Source: Pterobdella sp. o SKG-2022 (lineage: Eukaryota > Annelida > Clitellata > Hirudinida > Piscicolidae). From it: DNA of 64,000 nucleotides. Under the pieces are notes generated by a model that was not told where the DNA came from, searched no databases, and worked only from the letters and a program-made list of their open reading frames with translations. Numbering within the stretch: the first letter of the stretch is position 1; the number at the start of each line of letters is the position of its first letter. Below, one piece after another: positions 63,405-64,000 of this stretch. The stretch lies in contig OZ038324.1 in assembly GCA_964035795.1 (NCBI GenBank), forward strand, positions 8,741,407 through 8,805,406, given 5' to 3'. A program made the translations under genes and the position numbers.

Positions 63405-64000
63405 TTCTCTAATTTGATTTGAAGCTATGAGGTGTGTTTTAAAACGACAATGCCAAACTAATTAAAAGCTATAATATTTCAAAACTTAAAATTTCAACAC
63501 TCCCACCAACTCGAAATAATTACTTCCCAAAAACCATTTTATATTTCTTCAATATCTCGACTATTTTTCTCACAACTTTTACTTTCAAATCCTCACTCCA
63601 CCGAGAGCTCGTATTTTGCTGCGCCAATTATGGCCTTATATAGGCACAAAGACTTTGCTTGTCTACCATTTTTACTATAACAAAGCGTATTTATTTTTCG
63701 ATTATTTTGACAATTTTTAAAAAAATATGATTGTGAAATATGTTCTCAAAGAAGCTCTAAATAATTTATTTTAAAACAAATTTTGAAAAATTCCGATCAA
63801 ATATGAATATGTAAGATTTGATAATAAACCTACAGCAATAATAGTAAAAAAACAAAATAATATGAATAATAAGAAGGTGAAAAGACAAGGTTGTAATGCT
63901 TGGGCACCTTTATTATCACTCACGAGGGAGCAGACGACCTTCACACGTGAAATGTTCTCGAATATTCCAAAATTTCTATCTTACACAAAAATCTTGAAAA
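63405..64000. other. 5' flank of cholinesterase
   Basis: AT-rich upstream region of the minus-strand gene, including the candidate TATA box below. No other gene seen up to the window end. Confidence 0.5.
63634..63645 (-). promoter_or_regulatory. Candidate TATA box of cholinesterase
   Basis: On the minus strand the site reads GCCTATATAAGG, a strong TATA match in a locally GC-richer patch, about 230 bases before the start codon. An initiator would be expected near 63,605. Assignment is by motif only. Confidence 0.4.

Overview
The window is nuclear DNA from an animal. It is AT-rich, its genes are cut into many short exons by GT-AG introns of about 50 to 2000 bases, and it is very rich in simple repeats. 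Six protein-coding genes can be reconstructed exon by exon. At almost every junction the reading phase carries through correctly, which is the main support for the models. The protein set (a Mi-2/CHD4 remodeller, an SLC12A8-type carrier, ribosomal protein eS4, a Still life/TIAM Rac exchange factor with an N-terminal EVH1 domain, MsrB, a UDP-xylose-synthase-like enzyme and a GPI-type cholinesterase) fits a bilaterian invertebrate. The compact introns, a CR1/L2-like LINE and short elements with GATGATG tails suggest a lophotrochozoan, perhaps an annelid or mollusc. That placement is inference.

Layout. 1-11,492 (+): CHD4/Mi-2, entered in mid-gene at a PHD finger and complete to its stop and poly(A) signal. 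11,493-12,694: spacer holding a palindromic MITE-like element. 12,695-18,580 (+): SLC12A8-like membrane carrier, 12 exons. 19,501-21,282 (+): eS4, with a start-codon-only first exon behind a pyrimidine tract. 21,783-40,965 (-): Still life/TIAM, 28 exons and about 2,161 residues, converging on eS4. One of its introns carries a broken antisense LINE (about 29.69-32.70 kb). 43,002-44,076 (-): MsrB. It stands head to head with 44,424-47,187 (+), a UXS1-related protein that lacks key active-site residues. 47,188-51,754: spacer with several microsatellites. 51,755-63,404 (-): cholinesterase, split by a 7.4-kb intron that holds a GAT array of about 1.74 kb and several other arrays.

The genes do not form an operon or pathway; they are unrelated housekeeping, signalling and neural genes lying together. 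The strongest leads are the UXS-like protein with a rewritten active site, the cholinesterase with an opened acyl pocket and a GPI-type tail, the GAT array with a 390-bp internal duplication, complementary repeats around CHD4 exons, and three small dispersed repeat families. I see no clearly new multi-gene system. All splice sites were chosen by eye from sequence, phase and remembered family alignments; none were checked by search.
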